Below, piece by piece: positions 15,278-23,776 of a DNA stretch of 33,395 bases. Each line of letters starts with the position of its first letter. The stretch's first letter is position 1. Location of the stretch: positions 1 to 33,395 of the forward strand of contig WQZP01000024.1 in assembly GCA_009780675.1 (NCBI GenBank). The letters run 5' to 3'. Position numbers and translations under genes: made by a program. The stretch comes from Spirochaetaceae bacterium (GTDB taxonomy: Bacteria > Spirochaetota > Spirochaetia > CADAEX01). The notes beneath the pieces are model-generated. The model searched no databases and had not been told where the DNA came from. It saw nothing but the letters and a program-made list of their open reading frames with translations.

Positions 15278-15955
15278 ATGAGTAGAGTATTTTTCATTAT
15301 CGTTCTTTTACTATTGGCAGCGTCTATCTTTGCCCAACAGCAAGCTGAGAATTCCAATCGGGGTGTAGCTAATGCTAGACCAGGTGATTTTATTATTCGA
15401 ACAAATGGGCAGAGAGTTATATTAACTCAAAATGATATTGATCATGCTCGTAGGCAATTGGGATTGAGTACAACCCAAAATACTACATCATCATCTAGCA
15501 ACACTGCGTCTGGTAATACTGCTTCTACTTCAAGTTCAAATGATTATCTTATTTTATTTATTGTGTTAATAGTAATAGTTCATATTGTTATTACAACAAT
15601 TATAGCTAACAAAGTAGGTGGCGGTTGGGCTGCTGGCTACTTTTTTTTAGCACCTCTAATTCTTTTATTGCTCTTAGGTAATGTTGGTGGTGTAGGTAAT
15701 CAATCCAAATTTAGAGGTGGTGGTGTTAGCGGTGGCGGTAGTAGACCAAGTAGTAGCTCTAATTATCTTCCTTCAGGATCAAGCTCTAATAGTTCGCGTG
15801 GAACTTGCGGAATGGGGTTAGGCTGTAGCGGTGGTGGTGGAACTTGCGGAATGGGGTTGGGCTGTAGCGGTGGTGGTGGAACTTGTGGAATGGGGTTAGG
15901 CTGTAGCGGTGGTGGTGGAACTTGCGGAATAGGATTAGGTTGTAGCGGAAAGTGA
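15278..15955 (+). CDS. membrane protein with C-terminal Cys/Gly tandem repeats, putative radical-SAM-modified precursor
   Basis: 225 residues. A signal peptide (cleavage likely near SIFAQQ) is followed by a small region (ARPGDFIIRTNGQRVILTQNDI), a Ser/Thr/Asn linker, two hydrophobic helices (about 90-110 and 117-136), a Gly/Ser linker, and four repeats from residue 175. Three are GTCGMGLGCSGGG and the last is GTCGIGLGCSGK. Each has a C-x5-C pair: C177/C183, C190/C196, C203/C209, C216/C222. With the signal peptide removed, two helices would place the repeats outside. The stop overlaps the GTG start of a radical SAM/SPASM gene. By analogy with repeat-type RiPP precursors, the repeats are likely core peptides. 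I know no family with exactly this repeat. Confidence 0.75.
   Translation: MSRVFFIIVLLLLAASIFAQQQAENSNRGVANARPGDFIIRTNGQRVILTQNDIDHARRQLGLSTTQNTTSSSSNTASGNTASTSSSNDYLILFIVLIVIVHIVITTIIANKVGGGWAAGYFFLAPLILLLLLGNVGGVGNQSKFRGGGVSGGGSRPSSSSNYLPSGSSSNSSRGTCGMGLGCSGGGGTCGMGLGCSGGGGTCGMGLGCSGGGGTCGIGLGCSGK
15800..15952 (+). repeat. 39-bp tandem repeat array, four copies (last 36 bp), coding
   Basis: Copies start at 15800, 15839, 15878 and 15917, each beginning GGAACTTG(C/T)GGAAT. The first three differ by single silent changes; the fourth has a few more changes and a shortened end. The near identity points to recent expansion or homogenisation, so copy number may vary between strains. Each copy encodes one 13-residue Cys/Gly unit. 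Confidence 0.95.
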
Positions 15956-17232
15956 AGTCAAATAAACTTTTATTTGTTAATGATATATTTATTCATTCGG
16001 AAGACAATCGTGTTTTATACCTGAACCCTGTAGCTCCTGATTGGATAACGATAAGTATAAAATATAAACCCATATTCGACTTATTCAATAATGAAAATGA
16101 AAAAAATATATTTAGTTATATAAAAAATAATTATTCTGATGAAAAAGATATTCTAATCCCTCAAATAAAAAAACTAATAAAGACTTCTAAAATATTTAAG
16201 AGGAATCATAAAATTACAAATCAAAAAATTAAGCGCATAAAATTTCCATATAGTATATATCTTACTTTGACAGATAATTGCAATTTAAATTGTAAATATT
16301 GTTATGCTATAGAGCGTGATAATAATGAAAATATAACTTTTGAAAAATGGAAAGAATATGTTTCCTCAATTGTTAAATTTTCTAAAAAACCAATCTTTAC
16401 ATTTACAGGAGGTGAACCTCTAATTATTCCCTACATATTTGACTTAGCTTCATTTGTAAAAAGCAAAGGTAGCAATACAATATTATTAACAAATGGAACT
16501 TTGATTACCTCCAATGAAATTGCTAAAAAAATTTCCGAATCTTTTGACTTAGTAAAAATAAGCATAGATAGTCTTGATGATGATGTTAGTAAATATTTAC
16601 GAGGAGATGGTGTCCTGAAAAAAGTAAAAAATGCCTTCCAGTTGCTATGCGTAGCTGGTTGTAATGTAAGCATTCTTGCAACAGTAACGTCAAAAACTTG
16701 TGAGCAATTAGATGTTTTTGCTAAATATTTTAATAATCAGGTAAATTTCCAACCTCTCTATTCAATTGGGAGAGCAAAAAATATGAATGATTTATTTGTA
16801 ACAGGAGAGCAATACTACAATGCATTAACAAAATCAGGAAAATTTAATTTATTGCGTGAATATAAAAATAAAATATTTAATTTTAAAAACAATCCATGTA
16901 CACGTTGCTCAATGGCGGCTACAGAAATAAGCATTAACTCAAATGGTGATGTATTCCCTTGTCATATGTTACATTATAAAGAATATATTTGTGGCAATCT
17001 AAATAATCATAGTATAAAAAAAATATATTATAATTCAAAAAAAATTAATGAATTACGTAAAATAAATGTTGATATTCTTCCACAATGTAAAAAATGTAAT
17101 TTTAGATATTTTTGCGGTGGAGCATGCAGAGCAAGAATAGACATTCAAGAAAATGGTATTTATGGACATGATAACTTTTGTGTTTTTGAGCAAAAACAAA
17201 TCCTTGATGCCTTAATCTATTCTTATGGGTAA
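15952..17232 (+). CDS. radical SAM/SPASM peptide maturase with PqqD-like N-terminal region
   Basis: 426 residues. The first ~90 (LLFVNDIFIHSEDNRVLYLN; IFDLFNNENEKNIFSYIKNNY; ILIPQIKKLIKTSKIF) resemble a PqqD-type RiPP recognition element. The radical SAM cluster Cys are C110, C114 and C117 (CNLNCKYC), followed by FTGGEPL, the SAM-binding GGE. The C-terminal SPASM part has C316/C319, C337, C379/C382 (CKKC), C388, C392 (CGGAC) and C410, enough for auxiliary Fe-S clusters. Such enzymes form thioether, C-C or C-O crosslinks in peptides. The GTG start overlaps the repeat gene's stop (GTGA), strongly suggesting that protein is the substrate. The chemistry cannot be told. Confidence 0.9.
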   Translation: MKSNKLLFVNDIFIHSEDNRVLYLNPVAPDWITISIKYKPIFDLFNNENEKNIFSYIKNNYSDEKDILIPQIKKLIKTSKIFKRNHKITNQKIKRIKFPYSIYLTLTDNCNLNCKYCYAIERDNNENITFEKWKEYVSSIVKFSKKPIFTFTGGEPLIIPYIFDLASFVKSKGSNTILLTNGTLITSNEIAKKISESFDLVKISIDSLDDDVSKYLRGDGVLKKVKNAFQLLCVAGCNVSILATVTSKTCEQLDVFAKYFNNQVNFQPLYSIGRAKNMNDLFVTGEQYYNALTKSGKFNLLREYKNKIFNFKNNPCTRCSMAATEISINSNGDVFPCHMLHYKEYICGNLNNHSIKKIYYNSKKINELRKINVDILPQCKKCNFRYFCGGACRARIDIQENGIYGHDNFCVFEQKQILDALIYSYG

Positions 17233-17283
17233 TTTTATGAATATTAATAATATGAAAAATGTTTTTAGTTTGGATGCCAATCT

Positions 17284-18666
17284 ATGAATACATCGTTATT
17301 AGCAAGTATTAAATGGATCATCACTAAACATGGTGAAAACATTCTTGGTGATCCTATACAGTTGAAAAAGATTTTTGCCAATTATACAAAGAATGAGCCA
17401 AAAGAGGAACGTGTTGCATTTGGCTGTTGCATTGAAATGGGTTGCTATAGAAAACTTAAAAAAGCTCGGAATATAAATGAACGCAGCCAAATAAAAGCAG
17501 ATTTAGCGTATAAATTACATAGTAGTACAGGCATAAATATGTCCCTTTGCAGAGATACTCTTGATATGCTTGATGCAGCTATTTTTGGAGATGTAGCACC
17601 TGCCCTACCTGCTGCTTCTCCTGTTCAATCAAGTCTTAAACCAAGTAGTCATATATGGAAAAAACTTGAATTAAAATGGGTTCGTCTTGGTATTGTCGCA
17701 ACTCTGCTCATTTTTTTAATTTTTAGTTTTGCTTTTAGAACGATAACGCAGTCTAAAAAAGATCTTCTGGATGAGACAGTTGATAATAGAATTGAGGATA
17801 GAATCGAAACGTTAGAAAGAATAGCCAAACATCAAGAACATATAGCTGGGCAATTGGAGCAGCTTAGAAAACAAATTGCAGGAGAGCAGAGTGGGCAAAA
17901 CCCATCGGTCCAAAATACTGCGCAGCAGAAAACAGAAAATGAATCATTGATTGAGAAACTTCAAAATGATTTGCTCATGGAAATTCTTGCCATAAAAAGA
18001 GCTAACAGACGTGATATTTCGGGCAGAATCAAAGTATTGGTTTTTCCTACTAATTATAGAGGCAGCTTATTCAGGATGAATCTTGATACTCTTAGAGCTT
18101 CTGTACAAGAGGGAATACAAATAATCCAGGAGCAGGCAAGAAAGTATAATCAAAATATTTCGATTGATTTTGATATTGTGACGGCAAGTAACGGCTTGTA
18201 TGTTTCCATAAATAGTTTTCAGGAAGGGCTAAGGCAATTTTCTCGACACAGGAGCAGGTACATGAATTACAACCATGTTGTTCTTGTTCATGCAATTGAT
18301 ATGGTGGGACGCTCTTATATTATAGTGGCAGAACCAATAGGCAAAAATGAAGAGCATATAATAATGTGGTTTAAGGGACACGATGGTTTTTGCGCCGGAA
18401 CTCTGGCTCATGAGATTTTTCATGCTTTTGGCGCAGAAGATTTGTATTATGAGCAGGGAGTCGTTCCCGGGAATGTAGAAAATTATTTTAAGACACTTCT
18501 AGGTAATTCAATAATGATTGATAGTCACAGATACTCCAACCTGGACCCCATTAACGCATGGCTTATAGGCTGGAACAAAAACCCTGAACCCTGGTACGCA
18601 TGGTTTATCAATAAAAGAGATAACGCTGTTGCGTTGTGGGTTAAAGATAAGGAGAAAGTTCAATGA
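17284..18666 (+). CDS. shared-module protein with TM helix, coiled coil and HExxHxxGxxD metallopeptidase-like domain
   Basis: 460 residues. Residues 1-102 are the helical module shared with three neighbours, closest to the FHA-like protein (both have NEPKEERVAFG or DEPKEERVAFG). A Pro/Ser linker, a TM helix (133-153) and a charged coiled coil (157-200) follow. The C-terminal domain has H376-E-I-F-H380-A-F-G-A-E-D386, a metzincin/M6-like zinc motif with Asp as third ligand, preceded by GTLA and followed by LYY and LDPINAWLIGW, as in immune-inhibitor-A-type peptidases. One TM with the module in the cytoplasm would put the peptidase outside. Substrate unknown; the Cys-repeat protein is a candidate. 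The stop overlaps the next ATG. Confidence 0.75.
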   Translation: MNTSLLASIKWIITKHGENILGDPIQLKKIFANYTKNEPKEERVAFGCCIEMGCYRKLKKARNINERSQIKADLAYKLHSSTGINMSLCRDTLDMLDAAIFGDVAPALPAASPVQSSLKPSSHIWKKLELKWVRLGIVATLLIFLIFSFAFRTITQSKKDLLDETVDNRIEDRIETLERIAKHQEHIAGQLEQLRKQIAGEQSGQNPSVQNTAQQKTENESLIEKLQNDLLMEILAIKRANRRDISGRIKVLVFPTNYRGSLFRMNLDTLRASVQEGIQIIQEQARKYNQNISIDFDIVTASNGLYVSINSFQEGLRQFSRHRSRYMNYNHVVLVHAIDMVGRSYIIVAEPIGKNEEHIIMWFKGHDGFCAGTLAHEIFHAFGAEDLYYEQGVVPGNVENYFKTLLGNSIMIDSHRYSNLDPINAWLIGWNKNPEPWYAWFINKRDNAVALWVKDKEKVQ

Positions 18667-19895
18667 ACCCCATGTTTGCTGATATTATACAAAAACTTAT
18701 TTCTGAACAAGGAGAGTCCATACTCTCTAACCCTAAACGTGTTTCGGCTTTTTTTGCTGACTTGGCACAGGATATTCCAAAGCCGCAAAAAACCGCTTTT
18801 ATTAAGTGTCTGGAACATGGATTTTTGCAAATATTTAAAAATGCTAATGAAGTAGAACACTCCAAGTGTAAAGAACAGCTTGCGCAAAAGCTGCATAACG
18901 AGGAGGGGTTTGATATTGGCTTGTGCAGGAAAAGCATTGATTTGTTGGAAAGAGTGTTGTTTGGGGAACAAAAAAGAAGAAAGAAGTGCTGCGAAAAATG
19001 TAGTAAGGAACTATTAGAAGAATGGAAGGTATGTCCGTATTGTGGGGTACAAATTTTTACTCAAGGGAGTAGTTTAATTTCATCGGATTCAGGTATTGGG
19101 GCATATGGCATTGGAGTAATAAAACCGTCATTGATAATACCTATAGCGCTTACACAGTCGTCAATGATACTCATAAATGGAGGAACTTTTATCATGGGTA
19201 GTTCTTCTGATGAGCAGGGCTGGAAAAATGAACTTCAGCATCAGGTTGCAATAAGTCCATTTTATATGGGTATATATCCTGTAACACAGAAAGAGTATCG
19301 GAAAGTAATGGGTATAGAGCCAAGTCATTTTAAAGGAGATAATCTGCCAGTGGAAATGGTAAACTGGTTTGACGCGATAAAGTATTGTAACAGACTAAGC
19401 CAAAGTGAAGGACTAACTTCTGTATACACTGGAAATGAGGATAACGTAAAGTGGAACCATAATGCTAATGGATTTCGGCTGCCAACAGAAGCGGAGTGGG
19501 AATATGCCTGTCGTGCAGGGACAACTACAACATTCAGCACGGGAAATAACATAACCACAGGTCAGGCAAATTACGATGGTAATTATCCATACAATAGGAA
19601 TGCTATAGGGGAGTTTCGTGAAAGGACAACAGCGGTGGGAAGTTTTGCGGCGAATCCTTGGGGCTTATACGATATGCATGGAAATGTATGTGAGTGGTGC
19701 TGGGATTGGTATGGGGATTATAAAAGCAATGCGTATAGAGATTCTACCGGAGCGGTTTATGGCTATAGCCGAGTGATTCGAGGCGGATCATGGTTTAGCA
19801 ATGGGCATGGTCTTCGTTCAGCTCGACGTGAGGCTTACTCTCCGTCACGTCAGGCTAAATATCTCGGGTTTAGGTTGGCGCGCAATGCGGAATGA
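18663..19895 (+). CDS. shared-module, zinc-ribbon and FGE/SUMF1-fold protein
   Basis: 410 residues: shared module (1-101), a zinc ribbon with C110-EK-C113 and C124-PY-C127, a hydrophobic linker, then a formylglycine-generating-enzyme-like domain from about 168 (INGGTFIMGSS, PVTQKEYRKVMG, FRLPTEAEWEYACRAGT, NPWGLYDMHGNVCEW, RVIRGGSW, GFRLAR). True FGEs have Cys pairs just after RGGSW; here the stretch reads FSNGHGLRSARR, so the copper-binding catalytic Cys are absent. The domain is more likely a binding or C-type-lectin-like display domain, or another SUMF1/EgtB-like function. A GGAG ribosome binding site precedes the ATG, which overlaps the upstream stop. Confidence 0.83.
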   Translation: MNPMFADIIQKLISEQGESILSNPKRVSAFFADLAQDIPKPQKTAFIKCLEHGFLQIFKNANEVEHSKCKEQLAQKLHNEEGFDIGLCRKSIDLLERVLFGEQKRRKKCCEKCSKELLEEWKVCPYCGVQIFTQGSSLISSDSGIGAYGIGVIKPSLIIPIALTQSSMILINGGTFIMGSSSDEQGWKNELQHQVAISPFYMGIYPVTQKEYRKVMGIEPSHFKGDNLPVEMVNWFDAIKYCNRLSQSEGLTSVYTGNEDNVKWNHNANGFRLPTEAEWEYACRAGTTTTFSTGNNITTGQANYDGNYPYNRNAIGEFRERTTAVGSFAANPWGLYDMHGNVCEWCWDWYGDYKSNAYRDSTGAVYGYSRVIRGGSWFSNGHGLRSARREAYSPSRQAKYLGFRLARNAE

Positions 19896-19941
19896 AAGAA
19901 TAAGAGGATGAAAAAAATGATGGTAACAAGGAGAGAATTGA

Positions 19942-20589
19942 ATGGATTCTAATTTTATTACTATTCTTCAAAAACTTGTTCTTGAACAAGGGAAAGAAGT
20001 TCTGCTTAATCAAGTAAAATGTAAAGCTCTTTTGGCTGATTATACACACGGTGAATACAAAAAAGAAAGTCGCCTTCTATTCCAGGCTCTTGATATAGGT
20101 GTGCCAAAAGCAATAGAAGCTGCGTATGATTTTAAAAAATATAAACAACAACAAATTAAAATATTGAAAGAAGAATATTTTCTGGCTGAAGAGGTTGCTG
20201 CTGATGTTGTGGATACTTTAGTGCTGGTTTTGAAGGGTAAGGAAAAAAGTTATTGCAAAAAATGCAGTAAAGAATTACTGGAAGAATGGAAAACTTGTCC
20301 ATATTGTAGTTCAAATGTTGCATGTCAGGAATCTATCAATAATGATTCATTCAAGTTGCATAAAGAACAATCGATAAACCATATATCGTTATCAAATTCA
20401 AAACCAATCAGTCATATGACATCACAAAAAACAATAGACTCCAATTGCCAAAATACTAATATAGCACCGTCAGAAGCACAGCATGAAGAGGATGGTACTT
20501 CTTTGGGCTGTATATTTGGTGTTTTAATATTTATTGGTTGTGTATTACTCCTGCTTTTTTATGGGAGTAATAATATGAAGGAAAAATAA
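19942..20589 (+). CDS. shared-module and zinc-ribbon protein with C-terminal TM anchor
   Basis: 215 residues: a divergent copy of the shared helical module (1-99; FITILQKLVLEQGKEVLLNQ), a zinc ribbon (C105-KK-C108, C119-PY-C122) nearly identical to the preceding protein's (CSKELLEEWK in both), a polar Ser/Asn/His-rich linker, and a C-terminal hydrophobic helix (about 188-207) ending NNMKEK. No catalytic domain is present, so it looks like an adaptor that tethers module partners to the membrane. An AAGGAGAG ribosome binding site supports the start. It lies 36 bases before the kinase gene. Confidence 0.78.
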   Translation: MDSNFITILQKLVLEQGKEVLLNQVKCKALLADYTHGEYKKESRLLFQALDIGVPKAIEAAYDFKKYKQQQIKILKEEYFLAEEVAADVVDTLVLVLKGKEKSYCKKCSKELLEEWKTCPYCSSNVACQESINNDSFKLHKEQSINHISLSNSKPISHMTSQKTIDSNCQNTNIAPSEAQHEEDGTSLGCIFGVLIFIGCVLLLLFYGSNNMKEK

Positions 20590-20625
20590 AATTATGAGTT
20601 AATTCATAGTAAGGAGAATAGGTGT

Positions 20626-21900
20626 ATGGCAGATTTACCAAAAGGGCAAACAATTCAAACAAAAAAGTTCCAGAAGATTGTAGTTGAGCATAAACTGGGT
20701 GAAGGTGGGCAAGGCATAGTGTACCGTGTTGATTACGGAGGCAAAACAAAGGCACTCAAATGGTATTCTGGTAAAAAGTTAAAAGACCCAAAGAAATTTT
20801 ATGCTAACCTTGAAAATAATATAAAAAAAGGAAAGCCAACTAACGCATTTCTGTGGCCAGAAGATATAACCGAACATAAAGGAGCAGCTTTTGGCTATAT
20901 CATGGATTTGCGTCCTGGCGAATACAAAGATTTTTCCAAGTTTCTTATTGGAAAAGAAGGCTTTGCAAGTATAACCGCGATGACAAATGCTGCTCTGCAA
21001 ATCACATCTGGTTTTCGGGAATTACACTTGAAAGGGTACAGTTATCAGGATTTAAATGATGGCAACTTTTTCATTAACCCTAAAAGTGGCGATGTGCTTA
21101 TCTGCGATAATGACAATGTTTCGGAATATGGTAAAAACTCAGGCATTGCTGGAAAAGCTCGATATATGGCGCCTGAAATTGTTGCAAGGGGAGACAAACC
21201 CAATATTAAGACAGATACTTATTCGCTTTCTGTAGTATTATTTATGCTTTGGACAAACAATCATCCACTCGAAGGAAAAGCTGCTTGCCCAGTGTGCATG
21301 GATGCAAAACACGAAAGAAAGATCTACGGTGAAAATCCTGTATTTGTTTGGGATCCTACAGATAATTCTAACAGGCCTGTACAGGGATTGCACAAAGGGG
21401 CAATTAGCAGGTGGCCATTTTTGCCGGGTTACTTACAAGATACTTTTATCAAAGCTTTCAGTAAAGAAGCATTAATGGATCCCATGCAGAGAATTATAGA
21501 GCAGGAATGGTTACGCATTTTTATCCGTATGCGTAGTGAAATTTTCAAGTGTCCCTGTGGAACAGTATATTTTGCCGATCCGGTTGATCCAAATCTCTGC
21601 CCCAGTTGCAAAAAGCAAAATATATTTTCGTTTTATATTAAAACATACCGGTATAATTTACCGGTCCATCAGCGAACAAAACTTTATGCCTGCCACACCG
21701 AAAAAGATTCAGATGATTTTCAGACCATCACCGGTGAAGTGTTGGTAAAGGGGAACGACTTTGAGTTGAGAAATGTATCTGATAAAAGCTGGACAATAAC
21801 TGAAGATGGCGATACTACTCAAATTGCGCCTGACGTAATAATTGTAATTAAAAAAGATATGACAATTAATTTTGGCAACACAAACGGAGAGATAGTATAG
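20626..21900 (+). CDS. Ser/Thr protein kinase of the TerY-P triad type
   Basis: 424 residues. The P-loop is GEGGQG (25-30), the ATP-lysine K45 (ALKWY), the catalytic loop YQDLNDGN with D142 and N147, and the metal Asp D161 in CDNDN (replacing DFG), then ARYMAPE and an SLSVVLFMLWTNNHPLEG region. All catalytic residues are present, so it is probably active. After the kinase domain come a zinc ribbon (C309, C311, C325, C328) and a strand-rich tail ending INFGNTNGEIV. Kinases with the NDGN loop and CDNDN motif are known next to TerY-like vWA and PP2C genes. An AAGGAG ribosome binding site precedes the ATG. Confidence 0.88.
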   Translation: MADLPKGQTIQTKKFQKIVVEHKLGEGGQGIVYRVDYGGKTKALKWYSGKKLKDPKKFYANLENNIKKGKPTNAFLWPEDITEHKGAAFGYIMDLRPGEYKDFSKFLIGKEGFASITAMTNAALQITSGFRELHLKGYSYQDLNDGNFFINPKSGDVLICDNDNVSEYGKNSGIAGKARYMAPEIVARGDKPNIKTDTYSLSVVLFMLWTNNHPLEGKAACPVCMDAKHERKIYGENPVFVWDPTDNSNRPVQGLHKGAISRWPFLPGYLQDTFIKAFSKEALMDPMQRIIEQEWLRIFIRMRSEIFKCPCGTVYFADPVDPNLCPSCKKQNIFSFYIKTYRYNLPVHQRTKLYACHTEKDSDDFQTITGEVLVKGNDFELRNVSDKSWTITEDGDTTQIAPDVIIVIKKDMTINFGNTNGEIV

Positions 21901-21923
21901 CTATATAATTAAGGAGAAAAAAG

Positions 21924-22667
21924 ATGTCACTAACATACAAAATTGAAATCCCAAGAAGGATTATGGTGTTGTTTTTTATCATTGACACTTCTGGAAGCAT
22001 GGACGGAAGCAAAATTGGAGCAGTAAATGTTGCAATAGAAGAAGTTATCCCAGCCATTAGAGAAGTATCGGATGAAAACGCAGACGCTCAGATAAAAATC
22101 GCAGCTCTTGAATTTTCTTCTGGAGCGAGATGGGTTACAGTAAGTGGACCAGTTGAAGCTGATAAATTCCGTTGGAATTATCTTGATGCTTCAGGTGTTA
22201 CTGATTTTGGAGCAGCTTGCAAGACCTTGAATGAAAAACTTTCAACTAAAGCATTTATGCAGGAAGCAACTGGTTCTTTTGCGCCAGCTATATTTTTGCT
22301 TTCAGATGGTGAACCCACTGATGACTGGCAAGGCGCTTTAGCAACACTAAAGAAAAACAACTGGTTCAAAGCGGCTATCAAGGTTGCAATTGCAATCGGC
22401 GATGATGCGAACAAAGATGTACTCAAGGAATTTACTGGTACTATGGAAGCAGTTATGGAAATTCACAATGCTGCAGTATTAAAGAAAATGATTAAATTTG
22501 TTAGTGTTACGGCTTCAAAAATTGCAAGTAAAAGTTCTAATGTTGATTCAAGTACTCTAGGCGCAAGTGCTGGCGATATGCAAAAACAGCAAGAATTGAA
22601 TACATGCTTGCAGGAATTTGCTGAAGACATTGCTACAACCCGTGACAACGATCAATCGGATTGGTAA
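21924..22667 (+). CDS. TerY-like von Willebrand factor A domain protein
   Basis: 247 residues, nearly all one vWA domain. The metal-ion-dependent adhesion site is complete: D21-T-S-G-S25 (FFIIDTSGSM), the Thr in SGVTDFG, and the Asp in LLSDGEPTDDW. TerY-family proteins bind metal through this site and act with a kinase and a PP2C phosphatase, often in tellurium/stress or conflict loci. The C-terminus is helical, with no signal peptide, so it is cytoplasmic. The stop overlaps the phosphatase ATG (TAATG). No TerD- or TerC-type genes are visible nearby. Confidence 0.9.
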   Translation: MSLTYKIEIPRRIMVLFFIIDTSGSMDGSKIGAVNVAIEEVIPAIREVSDENADAQIKIAALEFSSGARWVTVSGPVEADKFRWNYLDASGVTDFGAACKTLNEKLSTKAFMQEATGSFAPAIFLLSDGEPTDDWQGALATLKKNNWFKAAIKVAIAIGDDANKDVLKEFTGTMEAVMEIHNAAVLKKMIKFVSVTASKIASKSSNVDSSTLGASAGDMQKQQELNTCLQEFAEDIATTRDNDQSDW

Positions 22668-23731
22668 TGAGTAATTATAAATCATTCGCAACCACAGTAA
22701 TAGGCGGCATCCATATAAAAAATGGCAAAAGTTGTCAGGATGCTTGCTTTAAACATGATGATACAGATGTATCCATCGTCGTAGCCGCCGATGGTCATGG
22801 AGAAGATAACTGCTTTCGAAGCGACAAAGGCGCGAAGCTTGCTGTGGCCTGTGCGGCAAAGGGAGTGCAAGAGTTTGTAAAAATTAACGAATCCAAATTT
22901 TCTTCTGGGCTTTTCAGAAAAAAGGATATTCCTTCACAACGTGATTTTAATAAAGCAATTCGAGATCTCATTAAACACATAATCGCTTCATGGCAGACAA
23001 AAATTGAGGAAGACTACAGCACACAACCTTTTACGCTGGAAGAACTTGAAAAGACTGATGAAAAACATCGTAAGAGATTTGAAAATGGTGAAAAACTAAG
23101 TAAGGCTTATGGTACTACACTGATAGCTGCTGCAATCACCAAACACTATTGGTTCGCTATACACATTGGCGATGGGCGCATTACTGCCATGTATCCGGAC
23201 GGCAGTTTTGATCAGCCTGTACCTTGGGACGAAAGGTGTTATCTCAATGTTACAACCTCTATTTGTGATGATGATGCAAATGAGCAAACACGTTGTTATT
23301 TTTCCTATCATGGTAAAAAAACTCCTCCTGTTGCTGTTTTTCTCTGCACCGATGGTATTGACGATAACTATCCTGTTGATGGAAACGAAAAACACTTGTT
23401 TAAACTTTATCGCACCATTGCAGTAACATTCGCAGAAGATGGTTTTGACTCAACCTGTAAACAGTTGACAGATTTGGCAAATTCATTCGCAACCAAGGGT
23501 AAAGGCGATGACACCAGTATTGCAGGTTTCATTGACATGGAAGGTTTGAAGAAGACGATTCATATTTGGCAAAAGCAGATTGCTGAAGAAGTAGCTACTG
23601 CAGAAAAAGTTAGAGCAGAAACAGCTAAAGCTGGCAAAGAAGAAAAGAGAGCTGTTGAAGATTACTTAAACTATGGGGGCTTTGTTACAGAAAGCAACAT
23701 GCTTGGAAGCAAGGAAAAGAATAAGCAGTAG
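22667..23731 (+). CDS. PP2C-family Ser/Thr protein phosphatase
   Basis: 354 residues from the ATG at 22667, which shares one base with the vWA stop; a TTG six bases upstream is less likely. Metal-binding motifs are D25 (SCQDACF), D42-G43 (VAADGHGEDN), FLCTDGIDDNYP and GDDTSIAGF. It would reverse phosphorylation by the kinase two genes upstream. The last ~50 residues form a charged helix (EEVATAEKVRAETAKAGKEEKR) beyond the catalytic domain. Kinase, vWA and PP2C in this tight order make the TerY-P triad. Confidence 0.92.
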   Translation: MSNYKSFATTVIGGIHIKNGKSCQDACFKHDDTDVSIVVAADGHGEDNCFRSDKGAKLAVACAAKGVQEFVKINESKFSSGLFRKKDIPSQRDFNKAIRDLIKHIIASWQTKIEEDYSTQPFTLEELEKTDEKHRKRFENGEKLSKAYGTTLIAAAITKHYWFAIHIGDGRITAMYPDGSFDQPVPWDERCYLNVTTSICDDDANEQTRCYFSYHGKKTPPVAVFLCTDGIDDNYPVDGNEKHLFKLYRTIAVTFAEDGFDSTCKQLTDLANSFATKGKGDDTSIAGFIDMEGLKKTIHIWQKQIAEEVATAEKVRAETAKAGKEEKRAVEDYLNYGGFVTESNMLGSKEKNKQ

Positions 23732-23776
23732 GTCTGTTATTAAATATAATCTCATACGGAAAAAAGGAGTTATTAC

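Noticed and set aside
15800-15952. CRISPR or non-coding minisatellite
   Set aside because: The 39-bp units keep one reading frame, changes are mostly silent, and the array ends exactly at a stop codon coupled to the next gene.
18663-19895. True formylglycine-generating enzyme acting on a sulfatase
   Set aside because: The catalytic Cys positions after RGGSW are not Cys and no sulfatase gene is in the window.
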